64,000 nucleotides of DNA from Taeniopygia guttata (GCF_048771995.1 NC_133027.1:11590001-11654000), one strand, 5' to 3'. Counted from the first letter of the stretch, positions 51,901 to 57,956 are shown. The notes: generated by a model from the sequence alone, not told the origin. Numbers and translations are program-made.

Positions 51901-54900
51901 TGGTGGCAGGATTTGAAATGATCAGCTGAGAAAAAACAGAGACTCATTTCTCACAGTCCTCAACTAAAAAGGACAGTAGTGCAGCCAAAATGCTCTTTGC
52001 TTCAGGAAGGTGACTGATGTGATACTTCAAGTCTGTGCTGAGGCCAGCAACAAAACTCTCGTCATGCAGCCTCCCACCCAAAAGTGATCCACTTCACAAC
52101 AAAGAGAGGGACTTTTTCTTTCTTGGCCAAACCCCTCCTTTGCCCTCTGCATGGAGAAAGCACATCCACTGCAGCAGCAGTCATCCTGGCTGGTTTGCAG
52201 GGGACAGTCTACAACAGCAGGTGCTGTTGCTCTTTCAAAAGCTGACATACCTTTCCTTAGAAAAGTCCTGCTCTGCAAGTGTTGGAGCAGCAACTCTTCC
52301 TCTCAATGGCACTGTGTTCTGCCATTACTCGCCATTCCCATGCAGAGGGAATCTTTTAAGAGACTCTGTTTCCTTTCTTGTGTGATGAAATCACTAATTT
52401 TTGCCCTCCTGCTTCTGTTTTCTCTCTCAGTGCCTGCAAGGACTGGATTTTCTTCACTGGAACCACGTGATCTACCGAGATGTGAAGAGTGAAAACATCC
52501 TTCTCAGAACTGACGGCTCTGTCAAGCTGGGTCAGTATATTCCTGGTCAGGTGCAGCGTTCAGGGATGTGGGGTGAGGGGCTGCTTTGAGTGGCTGCCAA
52601 CTCCCCAGAAATGGTGCTGGTGGCAGTGCAGGGCCCCACCGCTGTGAGCTGAAGGCACGGTTGCAACGTGCACAGAGGTATAAGGAACCAGGAGAAGTCA
52701 AGAGTGGCGTTGGTGTGTTTGTGTCTCTTCCAGAGGGAGGGAGCTACAATCTAAAGCTTCAGGGGAATAAAGGCCACTGCTGTGAGCAGCGTTTAAAAAA
52801 CTGTGATTTTTTTGGAAGTGGCCAATTCCATACTTCCTTGGCTAAAGCCCCAAGGAAACTGAGTGTGGACAGTTCTTCAGGAGATTCAACAACACATAGA
52901 CTGAGAGTGGGGAATTCTTTTGCTTGATTTCCTAACTTGACCTGGCTTTCATGGTATGTTTATTTGTCCACAGCTGACTTTGGCCTCTTTGCTCAGCTCA
53001 CCCCTGAGCAGCGTAGACGGAGCTCAGTGGCCGGCACTTCTGGCTGGATGGCGCCTGAAGTGCTGACAGGTCAACCATATGGCCCCAAAGTGGACATATG
53101 GTCTTTTGGAATCGTGGGCATCGAAATGGTGGAACGAGAAGTTCCTCACAGGAATGAAACTCCTGTTTCGGTAAGGTGCAAATACTCCCTGATCCCACTT
53201 GTCTTTCTCACCTGTCCCATGTCCTGTGTGCCATTGGACAAATCCCATTGCCATCTGCTAGCACCACTTACACCAAGGTCCCCTTCTAAACATGTCCCTG
53301 CAGCACATCAGCATCTGCTGTAAATTCGGTTGCATCAGAAGGGAAGTAGCAGTTCAGAAACCTGGCATTTTGGCCTGCAACCTGCCTGACATTTCTAATT
53401 TGCTTTTTGAACTCCGTTGGTGCTCTGTCTCTGAAGGGCAAGAATTTTTCAGTGGAGAGGTTAGACATGTGATAAATATCCTAAGAAATTGACGTTACAC
53501 CTTCCCAGTTTCAATTTTATCGGAAAAGAAAAGAAAAAGAAAAAGAAAAAAGACACAACCACTAAAGCAATGCCCAAGTAGTTTTGTGTAGGAGTGACAG
53601 TGGGTAGGATGGTCGGGATGGACGGAGACAAAAGATCTTTGAAGCCAGGTCTTGGAACTTTCGGTTTATTGCAAAGGGCGTGGATGCAGGGCCCTGCTTG
53701 GAGCTGCCAGCCACAGCTCAGAGCAGGCCCGAAAGAGGAGCCCAAAAGAGAGACCCGAAAGAGTGAGGAAGTTCCTGTTACAAGACAATAAATCTTCTTC
53801 TGTGCAGAATGTTCAAATTTTCACTAACCAATCTAGTCCAAGATACAAATACTAGAGTATTTACTACAGCCTATAAGAATCCTTACATTACCATACTGTG
53901 TTACATTTTAAACCCTAAAAACTACTCTTTGGACCCCTTCTGCCAAGCTAGTAGGGTCTGCTCTGACCCTTGGACCTGTCTGCCAGCAGAGGGTGTTGTT
54001 TAATCAAAAGGGGATTACCTTCAGCTGGCCATACCATTGTTTTCCAGTTGTTCAGTAACTAAGGCTAGTAACTATCTCAAAGCTTACTTTTCATTTCAAT
54101 CTCGCTTACAGTTTCCATATTCTCAAAATCTTTTGCCAGGCATACATATTTGTAAAGGTTTTCCGGTTTCATCTTCCCCAACAGTTTTGCTTTCTTTTTC
54201 TTTTTTTAACCACAGCACATTGATTTTCCTCCACACTGTAGCATCTTTTCCAAGTCCTGTGGGTCTTCAAAACTTTCAGGCTTTCAAATAATCTGTACAT
54301 TGCTCAGTCATGTGTGTGGGTGGCCTGGATAAGTTGAGGATGTGTTTTTCTCCGACTGCAGTTACACTAAACCCTTGGCTGTTTCTGGGTCTTTTAAAAA
54401 GTTGATGAGCTTGCAGCCTGGTGCCTGGGGCTGGGATCCAACGTGGGCGGTTGATGCTGGTGCTGTGTTCCTTTACTATAGGAGCAGGGCCATCTCTGGC
54501 TTGCACAGTGCTAAGGGCAGTGAGGACTCCAGCTCCCCACCATGTCCAGTGGCTCAGTTGCAGAGAGACAGGATAAAGCTCCCTTTGTGACCTCTGAGAG
54601 TGTGGGAAAAGGAAAGAAAGCTGCCATAATTATTTATACTCCAGGGGAGTGTGCTTGCTGGTTTGGGCTTGGAAATTTTCCTCTGGGTTGAAGAGGATAA
54701 TAACAAAGTCTTTTTGGTCACCATCTATTTCAGTGCCACCAGCACAGAGCTGTTACTATTGTGATGAGCATTTTTCTGGAGACCAGGCTGCAGCCTGGTG
54801 TCACGGAGAGCCTGTCAAAACCTCCCACTTCTTACAGACATATTTTGCGATGGGGACGCCATTAATGCATTGACTTGAGTATACAAATGAGCAGAGGGTG

Positions 54901-57165
54901 ACCATCGGGATGGTGCTTCTTCTTCTGATTTGACCTTGGAAAGGTTTCCTTTTGCCACATAAAGAGGCTGAAACGTGCAGCTGAGAGACAGAGCTGCAGG
55001 TGGCTCCTGTGTGCCTAAGCCGGCATTTTCATCCCAATACATTTGTGCAGGTGTCTTAAAGGGTCTGTGTTGAATATGAGATTCCAAATGTTTGTTTCCT
55101 CACCCTGAGGCATACCTGGTGGATTTCCATTCTTGCCTCCCATGCACCTCTGTTTTCTAGAAGAGGACAAGAAGCTCAATGAGTTTTGGTTTATGACCAC
55201 TGTGCTTAAGGGACCAACAAGCACTGCAGAGATGCCTTTCATGTACTAATCCTTGGAAATAGTAGTGTTAGTGTAGCAGAGTCCATCTTCTGAAAAGCCT
55301 GTCAAGGTGGTGTGAATCCTCCAAGAAGGAAAGAAGCTTTGCTGATGTAGCTCCCACTAACTGGGTCAGTCAATGAAATTGACTGCCAAGGCAAGATCAG
55401 CGGGATGTTGGAAAAGCCATGGTGTTTTGTTGGTAAAGGAAAGTCATCTTTCCTTTACCATCTCCATCTTATCAGAAAGTGCTCTGCAGGGTGGAGCTTA
55501 AACAGTGGGTTCTGGGAGAGCAGTTACAGATGGGAAAGAAGCAGGTGGAGCCTCGTGTTTCCTTTTCATGCAGGCTGAACTCCCGATAGCCAGAGGAGAG
55601 AGACCACAGCTGCGGAAGCCCAACCGATTCTCGCCTCACCTGTGTGACTTTCTGAGCTGCTGCCTGCAGACAGACGAAGAGCAGCGCTGGTCTGCCAAGA
55701 GGCTCCTGCAGGTAAAATGCCAAGGGGCTGAGGTGAAACAGTGTCTGAGGGATGGGCTCCTCCTCCACCGAGGTCCGAGGCATCAGATGAGCCCCCTTCC
55801 TCCTCACCTCCACTCTTGGTGATGTTCAAATGAAAACAGTGAGGAATCCTAGACTGGGCTGGGCTGGCAGGGCTCTGGAAAGTCCTCTGGTCCAAGTGAC
55901 CTGCAATGAGCAGGGACATCTTTAAAGAGATCAGGTTGCTCAGAGTCCTGTCCCACCTGACCTGGAATGATTCCAGGGATGGGGGCACCTACAAGCTCTT
56001 GGGACAACCTGTGCCAGAGTGGCACCATGCTCCGAGAAAAGAAGGTCTTCCTTAGACCTACTCTGATTAGATCCCCATGTGTTTAAAACTATTTGCCCAC
56101 ACTCTCTTGTAACTGGCCCTGTTAAAAAAGGTGTCCCCCACTTTCTTCAAAGCCACTCTGAAATCTTGGAAAGCAGCAATAAAGTCTCCCTGGGGCCTGT
56201 TCTTCACAAAAGTGAATAACTCCACCTCTCTCCGCATTTCCTGAGAGGACAGGTGCTCTGTTTTCTGGCTGTTTCTGTTGCCCTGATTTGGTGGGATGTT
56301 CAGTTTTATCTAATGGTAAAAGAACTGAAGTACAGCAATGCAGGGTAAAGAGACATGAAATAGTGGTGGAGGAACCCAAGGCTGCCAGTCCTGGCAGAGC
56401 AGTCTGGAGAGATTTGGCTGTGGGCAGGAGGGGCTTTGAGGGACTCACTGTGAGCCTCTGAGGGGCCCTGGTTTATGCCCCCCACCCCACCCTTAGAGGT
56501 TTCTGGCACACAAACAGGGACAGCTGAGAGGGACTTGCCCCAGCCCCATCTGCTGCCTGGCATGCTCAGGCAGAGGGGAACTGTCCCAGGCTGACTGCCA
56601 GGTTGTGTGGCAGAGAGGGAACTGCAGGACCCATCGCCGCTGGACTGGCCCTGCTGGGAAGGAAGGTGCCATCCCACACAGCAGGGGCAGGGCATGGAAA
56701 GGCAGACACTGCTTTGTGTGCCTGTGGAAGTTAGCATGGTGCCTGTCTTTCCAAGACAGGGACCTCTGGGAGTCATTGGAGCTTCCTGAAAGGAAAAAAC
56801 CCCAGGGACAGAAAGCACCATTTCTAGAGCACTGGCAGGGCAAAAATCCCAGCAAGATGGAGAAACCAGAATAAATGGATGAGTGGGATTCTGGGCCAGG
56901 TTTGCCTGTGATGGCAAGCTCCTGCACATGATGAGTGGGGAGCAGATGGTCCCATTGTTTTACTTTCTGGGTCCTTCTAGGAGCTAGAGGAATCCTGATT
57001 GAGTCTGTGAAGCACTGAGCTTGGAATGTCATGGTTCACTGTTCTTTGTTGTTTTTTTTTCCTGTGGATTAGCATCCATTTGTAACAGCAGCCAAGCCAG
57101 CATCCACCCTGGCACCACTCATCAACTCAGCGAAGAAGAAGAAGACGAAGAAGACAAGAATCTAA
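3875..57165 (+). CDS. PAK3L: PAK3-like Ser/Thr kinase gene with 25-exon repeat array (spliced; outer limits of coding region)
   Basis: Spliced gene model: two N-terminal exons, 25 repeat exons, three coiled-coil exons and nine exons holding the linker, kinase domain and tail. All junctions are in phase; the exons sum to 4824 nt (1607 aa plus stop). Predicted order: hydrophobic anchor (about residues 5-26), acidic/proline repeats (40-1130), coiled coil (1131-1267), linker, then kinase with GSGTFG loop (about 1337-1342), VAIK lysine (1359), YRD (1447-1449), DFG (1467-1469), APE (1492-1494) and a lysine-rich tail. Known PAKs phosphorylate Ser/Thr downstream of Rac/Cdc42, but the CRIB/autoinhibitory region is not present here, so small-GTPase control is doubtful. 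The kinase identity is firm. Joining the N-terminal exons and all repeats into one transcript is inference from splice sites and phase. Alternatives are a shorter kinase-only transcript or skipping of many repeats. Confidence 0.65.
3954..4874 (+). other. Intron 1
   Basis: GTAAGT donor; the acceptor has a clean pyrimidine tract ending CCCACTACAG. It contains a short A-run near 4551 and no recognised gene. Confidence 0.5.
4875..4912 (+). CDS. PAK3L: Exon 2: short N-terminal exon
   Basis: 38 bp between a strong acceptor and GTGAGT. It completes the split Arg codon of exon 1 and adds 12 codons ending GAGPK in phase 0, which matches the phase-0 acceptor at 13075. The residues after the hydrophobic segment are short and mildly basic. 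Confidence 0.5.
5036..5290 (+). repeat. Decayed copy of the pre-exon intron segment
   Basis: This stretch aligns with the intron sequence just upstream of each repeat exon (compare 15615-15870): the same order of landmarks, including CCCATTTTAAT and GTGGTTGT. The exon that should follow is missing, so this looks like a vestigial array copy at the 5' side. Confidence 0.5.
5335..5535 (+). mobile_element. CR1 LINE fragment, left part
   Basis: Corresponds to the 3' part of the CR1 reverse-transcriptase frame, including the stretch GTGGCCAAGAAGGCCAAGGG. The same fragment occurs in every long array intron. It is interrupted by the ERV and resumes at 12356. Confidence 0.75.
5536..6086 (-). repeat. 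3' LTR of the decayed ERV
   Basis: On the - strand it begins TGTAGGAATAT directly after a purine-rich tract, has a TATATAAAAGG box close to its start and AATAAA (complement of 5598-5603) near its end, and finishes ...GGGCA. The start and end motifs recur in the 5' LTR. Confidence 0.65.
6087..6101 (-). promoter_or_regulatory. Polypurine tract of the decayed ERV
   Basis: On the - strand AAAAAGAGTGGGGGAAT abuts the LTR start, the usual position for the plus-strand priming site. Confidence 0.6.
6102..8504 (-). pseudogene. ERV 3' coding region (integrase end and env position), no readable frame
   Basis: About 2.4 kb between the integrase remnant and the 3' LTR, where env would lie. The + strand is roughly half T with very little C, so the viral strand is A-rich and G-poor. 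No open frame on the viral strand is long enough to identify. Confidence 0.45.
8505..8687 (-). pseudogene. ERV integrase zinc-binding fragment
   Basis: The frame aligns with the HHCC region of the intact ERV at 61.7 kb: the FFHQN and SQAKAI segments match its FYHQN and DQARAI. The downstream Cys pair is lost. Not functional. Confidence 0.65.
8930..9060 (-). pseudogene. ERV RNase H trace
   Basis: By nucleotide pattern it corresponds to the RNase H part of the intact ERV around 62100-62170 (the stretch coding for an [15 protein letters not shown] helix). Stops interrupt it. Confidence 0.45.
9462..10284 (-). pseudogene. ERV reverse transcriptase, broken
   Basis: Three open pieces in viral order: 10284-10030 (includes [20 protein letters not shown], the first catalytic Asp region), 9933-9682 (YIDD catalytic box) and 9716-9462 (thumb/connection, ELAPLFDLL). 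Frameshifts and stops separate them. The 10284-10030 and 9716-9462 pieces align well with the intact ERV in this window. Confidence 0.85.
10444..10788 (-). pseudogene. ERV gag-pro junction fragment, possibly dUTPase/protease-related
   Basis: A 114-codon open piece between gag and RT. Its position and beta-rich hydrophobic pattern fit the dUTPase-protease region of betaretrovirus-like elements, but no catalytic DTG triad is visible. Function unassigned. Confidence 0.35.
10913..11608 (-). pseudogene. ERV gag remnant (capsid C-terminus and nucleocapsid)
   Basis: 11608-11225 carries a capsid major-homology-like segment ([11 protein letters not shown]...). 11122-10913 lies in the nucleocapsid, with a damaged zinc knuckle ([14 protein letters not shown], one ligand lost). 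The preceding knuckle (CFRCEK...) is cut off by a stop or frameshift. Confidence 0.7.
12010..12355 (-). repeat. 5' LTR of the decayed ERV, shortened
   Basis: On the - strand it starts TGTTTATGAATATAAAAG and its far end (TGCCCTATC on +) matches the end of the 3' LTR (TGCCCGATC). At about 346 bp it is roughly 200 bp shorter than the 3' LTR. No clear primer-binding site follows. Confidence 0.5.
12356..12530 (+). mobile_element. CR1 LINE fragment, right part
   Basis: Continues the CR1 frame broken at 5535 (GGGCCCCTCTGAAG..., then a TTTCAGCCTGGACAA stretch typical of CR1). The sequence beyond it is paralogous to every array unit up to the next repeat exon. Confidence 0.75.
13075..13206 (+). CDS. 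PAK3L: Repeat exon 1 (founder-like PAK linker exon)
   Basis: 132 bp, phase 0 at both ends, acceptor CTTGCCCCAG, donor GTAAGT. It is the only repeat exon that does not begin with Met. Its start ([15 protein letters not shown]) and the acidic YEEDH stretch followed by [14 protein letters not shown] resemble the PAK3 linker (STKTASEPPLAPPVSE, acidic run, PPVIAPRPE). It is probably closest to the ancestral exon. The basic residue of the PIX-binding PRP motif is already Glu here. Confidence 0.75.
13531..13662 (+). CDS. PAK3L: Repeat exon 2, with GC splice donor
   Basis: 44 codons, begins [18 protein letters not shown]. The donor reads ACG/GCAAGT where every other repeat exon has /GTAAGT. GC-AG introns are used at low frequency in vertebrates, so the exon may splice less efficiently. 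Only here does it end SET. Confidence 0.65.
13795..13940 (+). other. Exon-like segment inside the long intron, open in one frame
   Basis: Between TTTCCTGCAG and /GTAGTG, one frame reads 48 codons ([20 protein letters not shown]..., then [15 protein letters not shown]). It stays open in the copies read and begins with a split codon (phase 2), so it would not fit the phase-0 gene exons without a frameshift. It could be a captured exon of another gene. No family recognised. Confidence 0.3.
14383..14561 (+). mobile_element. CR1 fragment, left part (array copy 0)
   Basis: Same CR1 piece as 5335-5535. Copies recur at offsets of 3314 bp and then about 2853 bp through the array (about 17697, 20550, 23402, 26255, 29107, 31961, 34815, 37667, 40521 and 43374). 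Confidence 0.75.
14562..15209 (-). mobile_element. Solo-LTR-like insertion in CR1 (array copy 0)
   Basis: 648 bp splitting the CR1 fragment. On the - strand it begins TGTAGACACATC and ends ...CGCAGCA, with a TTTATAT box and an ATTAAA signal (complement of about 14761-14766). It is not obviously related to the ERV LTR that splits the CR1 copy at 5.5 kb. Other copies: 17876, 20729, 23581, 26434, 29286, 32140, 34994, 37846, 40700 and 43553 (starts). Confidence 0.5.
15210..15375 (+). mobile_element. CR1 fragment, right part (array copy 0)
   Basis: Resumes the CR1 frame with TGTGGGCCCCTCTGAAG, as at 12356. Present in every unit directly after the LTR-like insertion. Confidence 0.75.
15930..16061 (+). 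CDS. PAK3L: Repeat exon 3
   Basis: 44 codons starting [18 protein letters not shown], with the variant LEAQSGV instead of LEAPSVV. The same variant recurs only in the exon at 44921, marking both borders of the amplified block. Confidence 0.75.
16388..16519 (+). CDS. PAK3L: Repeat exon 4
   Basis: 44 codons starting [18 protein letters not shown], with [16 protein letters not shown] at its end. Closest relative is the last repeat exon at 45379. Donor GTAAGT. Confidence 0.75.
16845..16976 (+). CDS. PAK3L: Repeat exon 5
   Basis: 44 codons; same MIETTAV start as exon 4 but ends [13 protein letters not shown]. It makes this cluster three exons long, whereas every later cluster has two. Confidence 0.75.
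19244..19375 (+). CDS. PAK3L: Repeat exon 6 (type A, unit 1)
   Basis: 44 codons, [18 protein letters not shown]... then [18 protein letters not shown]. Type A reference: the eight later A exons read the same by eye. Confidence 0.8.
19700..19828 (+). CDS. PAK3L: Repeat exon 7 (type B, unit 1)
   Basis: 43 codons (129 bp), [20 protein letters not shown]... then [18 protein letters not shown]. One codon shorter than type A and distinguished by KAEDEE. Acceptor CTTGCCACAG, donor CCG/GTAAGT. Confidence 0.8.
22097..22228 (+). CDS. PAK3L: Repeat exon 8 (type A, unit 2)
   Basis: Type A, 44 codons; acceptor and donor as in unit 1. The long intron before it carries the TATACAGGG variant in its LTR-like part. 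Confidence 0.8.
22553..22681 (+). CDS. PAK3L: Repeat exon 9 (type B, unit 2)
   Basis: Type B, 43 codons, SSEP ending; 324-bp intron separates it from its A partner. Confidence 0.8.
24949..25080 (+). CDS. PAK3L: Repeat exon 10 (type A, unit 3)
   Basis: Type A, 44 codons. The preceding long intron has GGCACTCC where units 1-2 have GGCGCTCC. Confidence 0.8.
25405..25533 (+). CDS. PAK3L: Repeat exon 11 (type B, unit 3)
   Basis: Type B, 43 codons, SSEP ending; followed by a long intron almost identical to the one at 19829. Confidence 0.8.
27802..27933 (+). CDS. PAK3L: Repeat exon 12 (type A, unit 4)
   Basis: Type A, 44 codons. Lies 5705 bp from its unit-2 counterpart, within the duplicated pair of units. 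Confidence 0.8.
28258..28386 (+). CDS. PAK3L: Repeat exon 13 (type B, unit 4)
   Basis: Type B, 43 codons, SSEP ending. The following intron has a private T-to-G change near 28703. Confidence 0.8.
30654..30785 (+). CDS. PAK3L: Repeat exon 14 (type A, unit 5)
   Basis: Type A, 44 codons. The preceding CR1 part reads GGGCTCCTCTG at about 29938, shared only with the next unit. Confidence 0.8.
31110..31238 (+). CDS. PAK3L: Repeat exon 15 (type B, unit 5)
   Basis: Type B, 43 codons, SSEP ending; introns on both sides follow the array pattern. Confidence 0.8.
33508..33639 (+). CDS. PAK3L: Repeat exon 16 (type A, unit 6)
   Basis: Type A, 44 codons. The long intron before it has AAGGTAGGCC in CR1 (about 32003), shared only with the next unit, so these two are sister copies. 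Confidence 0.8.
33964..34092 (+). CDS. PAK3L: Repeat exon 17 (type B, unit 6)
   Basis: Type B, 43 codons, SSEP ending. Confidence 0.8.
36362..36493 (+). CDS. PAK3L: Repeat exon 18 (type A, unit 7)
   Basis: Type A, 44 codons; preceded by the second copy of the AAGGTAGGCC long intron. Confidence 0.8.
36818..36946 (+). CDS. PAK3L: Repeat exon 19 (type B, unit 7)
   Basis: Type B, 43 codons, but ends SPEP (TCTCCTGAACCG) instead of SSEP, a coding change shared only with the next B exon. Confidence 0.8.
39214..39345 (+). CDS. PAK3L: Repeat exon 20 (type A, unit 8)
   Basis: Type A, 44 codons. The preceding intron carries a C-to-A change (CCCTGACCATT, about 38796) that returns two units later. Confidence 0.8.
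39670..39798 (+). CDS. PAK3L: Repeat exon 21 (type B, unit 8)
   Basis: Type B, 43 codons, with the SPEP ending shared with the B exon at 36818. Confidence 0.8.
42068..42199 (+). CDS. PAK3L: Repeat exon 22 (type A, unit 9)
   Basis: Type A, 44 codons; last exon of the uniform A type. Confidence 0.8.
42524..42652 (+). CDS. PAK3L: Repeat exon 23 (type B, unit 9)
   Basis: Type B, 43 codons, SSEP ending; last B exon before the array border. Confidence 0.8.
44921..45052 (+). CDS. PAK3L: Repeat exon 24 (exon-3-like, array border)
   Basis: 44 codons with LEAQSGV as in exon 3. Its following intron also matches the intron after exon 3 rather than those of type A units, so the array switches back to its border sequence here. 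Confidence 0.8.
45379..45510 (+). CDS. PAK3L: Repeat exon 25 (exon-4-like, last repeat)
   Basis: 44 codons, starts [18 protein letters not shown] and ends [11 protein letters not shown] as in exon 4. Donor GTAAGT, phase 0. Confidence 0.75.
45511..47057 (+). other. Intron between repeat array and coiled-coil exons
   Basis: The first about 100 bp match the start of the long intron module and then diverge. A TGTC/TCTA microsatellite lies at 46347-46384. No further exon in this stretch was convincing. Confidence 0.5.
46347..46384 (+). repeat. TGTC/TCTA microsatellite
   Basis: About three TGTC units run into about six TCTA units. Confidence 0.9.
47058..47192 (+). CDS. PAK3L: Coiled-coil exon 1
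   Basis: 45 codons, phase 0, acceptor TTTCTGTGCAG, donor CAG/GTAAGC. Rich in Glu and Gln with a helical run ([15 protein letters not shown]). It is unlike any segment of canonical PAKs and was probably acquired from another gene. Confidence 0.65.
47470..47610 (+). CDS. PAK3L: Coiled-coil exon 2
   Basis: 47 codons beginning [10 protein letters not shown], phase 0, donor CAG/GTGAGT. Charged helix with [19 protein letters not shown]. The 60-nt intron after it begins like the intron after the next exon, so the two exons are tandem duplicates. Confidence 0.65.
47671..47805 (+). CDS. PAK3L: Coiled-coil exon 3
   Basis: 45 codons beginning [10 protein letters not shown], phase 0; acceptor TGTATTTTACAG, donor CAA/GTGAGT. 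Strong coiled-coil character (Lys/Glu-rich, Leu/Ile spaced). It joins in phase to the linker exon at 48701, or to the optional exon at 48230. Confidence 0.65.
48230..48445 (+). CDS. PAK3L: Optional or alternative terminal exon
   Basis: After a good pyrimidine tract and AG, the phase-0 frame stays open for 71 codons and ends at TGA 48443-48445. It contains another helical stretch ([15 protein letters not shown]). Used whole, it would end the protein before the kinase. A donor at 48314 (GAG/GTACAG) would make an 84-bp in-frame cassette instead. Neither use can be decided from sequence. Confidence 0.4.
   Translation: MQTLTSRRAACKDFQQMSGNEEPQAWHEVQEPSPPKLLQVEHDLKMVQEKWTHLNKELQMCLKPLEWERNP
48701..48851 (+). 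CDS. PAK3L: Linker exon before the kinase domain
   Basis: 50 codons plus one nucleotide. Begins [17 protein letters not shown] and ends [10 protein letters not shown], the counterpart of the PAK DEEILEKL helix just before the kinase. Acceptor TTGTTCCAG, donor A/GTACGT. The Ala/Pro/Ser-rich start is variable linker. Confidence 0.75.
49158..49221 (+). CDS. PAK3L: Kinase exon 1: start of the catalytic domain
   Basis: 64 bp. Codes [20 protein letters not shown], matching PAK [21 protein letters not shown], and ends inside the first glycines of the nucleotide loop. Donor GG/GTGAGT. Confidence 0.9.
49941..49989 (+). CDS. PAK3L: Kinase exon 2: glycine-rich loop
   Basis: 49 bp, completes GSGTFGFVV (G-x-G-x-F-G, ATP phosphate clamp) and ends ASGAE, where PAK has ATGQE. 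Donor GAG/GTAAAT. Confidence 0.9.
50753..50865 (+). CDS. PAK3L: Kinase exon 3: VAIK lysine and helix C
   Basis: 113 bp. VAIK holds the ATP-binding lysine; [10 protein letters not shown] holds the helix C glutamate in the position of PAK KKELIINEIL; it ends [10 protein letters not shown] as in PAK. Confidence 0.92.
51469..51586 (+). CDS. PAK3L: Kinase exon 4: hinge region
   Basis: 118 bp coding [20 protein letters not shown], the hinge counterpart of PAK LWVVMEYLAGGSL, through [10 protein letters not shown]. The donor is GAG/GTCAGC, a weak match to consensus. Confidence 0.88.
52431..52530 (+). CDS. PAK3L: Kinase exon 5: catalytic loop
   Basis: 100 bp coding [20 protein letters not shown] followed by ENILL. 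The usual HRD reads YRD; the catalytic Asp and the metal-binding Asn are kept. AGC kinases use YRD naturally, so activity is plausible. Donor GG/GTCAGT. Confidence 0.92.
52974..53170 (+). CDS. PAK3L: Kinase exon 6: DFG to helix F
   Basis: 197 bp, begins [13 protein letters not shown]. The activation segment is [16 protein letters not shown]. The threonine phosphorylated in PAK is Ser here, and the PAK P+1 motif TPYW is TSGW. DIWSFGI of helix F is kept. Confidence 0.92.
53523..53552 (+). repeat. GAAAA simple repeat
   Basis: Purine-rich run of GAAAA/GAAAAA units within the intron. Confidence 0.85.
53585..54146 (-). mobile_element. Solo-LTR-like element in a kinase intron
   Basis: On the - strand it would start TGTATGCCTGG and end ...CTCCTACACA, with AATAAACCG (near 53665) about 80 bp before the end, typical of an avian ERV LTR. 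The right end is estimated, and no clear target duplication was found. Confidence 0.45.
55574..55711 (+). CDS. PAK3L: Kinase exon 7: C-lobe
   Basis: 138 bp, [13 protein letters not shown]... then [20 protein letters not shown] and LLQ, matching PAK [21 protein letters not shown] in length and register. The conserved helix-I Arg (PAK EKRGSA) is present as EQRWSA. Confidence 0.9.
55845..56230 (-). mobile_element. CR1 LINE 3' end, antisense
   Basis: The + strand reads like the reverse complement of the CR1 tail: ...GTCCAAGTGACCTGCAATG, then GATTCCAGGGATGGGG, then CAACCTGTGCCAGAG. Older and more diverged than the CR1 pieces in the array. Confidence 0.7.
57073..57165 (+). CDS. PAK3L: Terminal kinase exon with basic tail
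   Basis: 30 codons and [20 protein letters not shown] matches the PAK end HPFLKLAKPLSSLTPLI; then comes a replaced tail [10 protein letters not shown]. Eight of the last ten residues are basic or Thr, which could act as a nuclear or membrane-binding patch. Confidence 0.92.
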   Translation, partial: HPFVTAAKPASTLAPLINSAKKKKTKKTRI

Positions 57166-57271
57166 CGATGAAGATATTATTACCAAGTTAAAGTAGGATT
57201 GTAGAGTAGGACTCTAGATTAGGATTGTTAAGTAGTTTTGTAGTATAGGTTTATGGATAGGATTATAATTA

Positions 57272-57277
57272 AATAAA
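57272..57277 (+). terminator. Poly(A) signal AATAAA of the kinase gene
   Basis: AATAAA 107 bp after the stop codon; a short 3' UTR is implied. Confidence 0.8.
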
Positions 57278-57362
57278 GTTTTCAAAGCATCAAGTCATTT
57301 GGAAGATTCCCCTCCTTCTGACCCCTTCAGAAAACATTTCCTTCTGAATTGCCAGTTGTCTT

Positions 57363-57569
57363 TTATTGGTGCTGAGACACACTTATGGCTTCTTTGGTAT
57401 GGTTTGTAAATGGAGAAGGCTCTTCTTCATTCATCCTCTCCAGACTACACTGCCTTTGGCATACGGCCCACCGGCCCCGTTTGGCACATCTGTGGCACTT
57501 CCAGTTGAGGCAGAAAGGGCAATGGCATTTGCGGGAAAAACCAAAGGGCGAGTGGGGCAGCCAAAACAT
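57363..57569 (-). other. Cys/Arg-rich antisense frame, unassigned
   Basis: 68 codons with spaced cysteines (CHCPFCLNWKCHRC, then CQRQC). It lies in a GC-rich flank where several frames are open, so coding status is doubtful. It is recorded because the Cys spacing is regular. Confidence 0.15.
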
Positions 57570-57956
57570 CCTGTGCAGATGCAGGCCTTCAGCTGTGACT
57601 CGAGAGCATTTGGGTGCCTGCCACTTGGATTTGTATCGCGAAGGGCAATGTCTTTGGCCGGAGGAGAGCCTTGCTCAGCAGAGAAAGCAGAAAGATCAGA
57701 GAGGTGCTCTGAAAGGTCTCCTGCGGTGCAGAGCTGTCAGCGAGTGTGAGGTGAGAGTGGGCCCGGCCTTGCCCGGCGTGGAGCTGCAGCAGAGCCCTGG
57801 CAGAGCCCGGAGCAGCCTGAGCCTGGGCAGGGGCAGGCTGCAAGGAGGCCCTTGTAGCTGCAGGAGGCACAGCCCGGCCCTGCGTGCCTCTTGCTGGCAG
57901 CGGGCGCATCCTCTGCTCTCAGCGCCCAAGCGCAGCCGGCTGCTCCCGAGGGGAAG

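Noticed and set aside
56306..57032. Long antisense frames (207 and 179 codons) before the last kinase exon
   Set aside because: Both overlap each other and CR1-related or GC-rich intron sequence, with no domain; likely chance.
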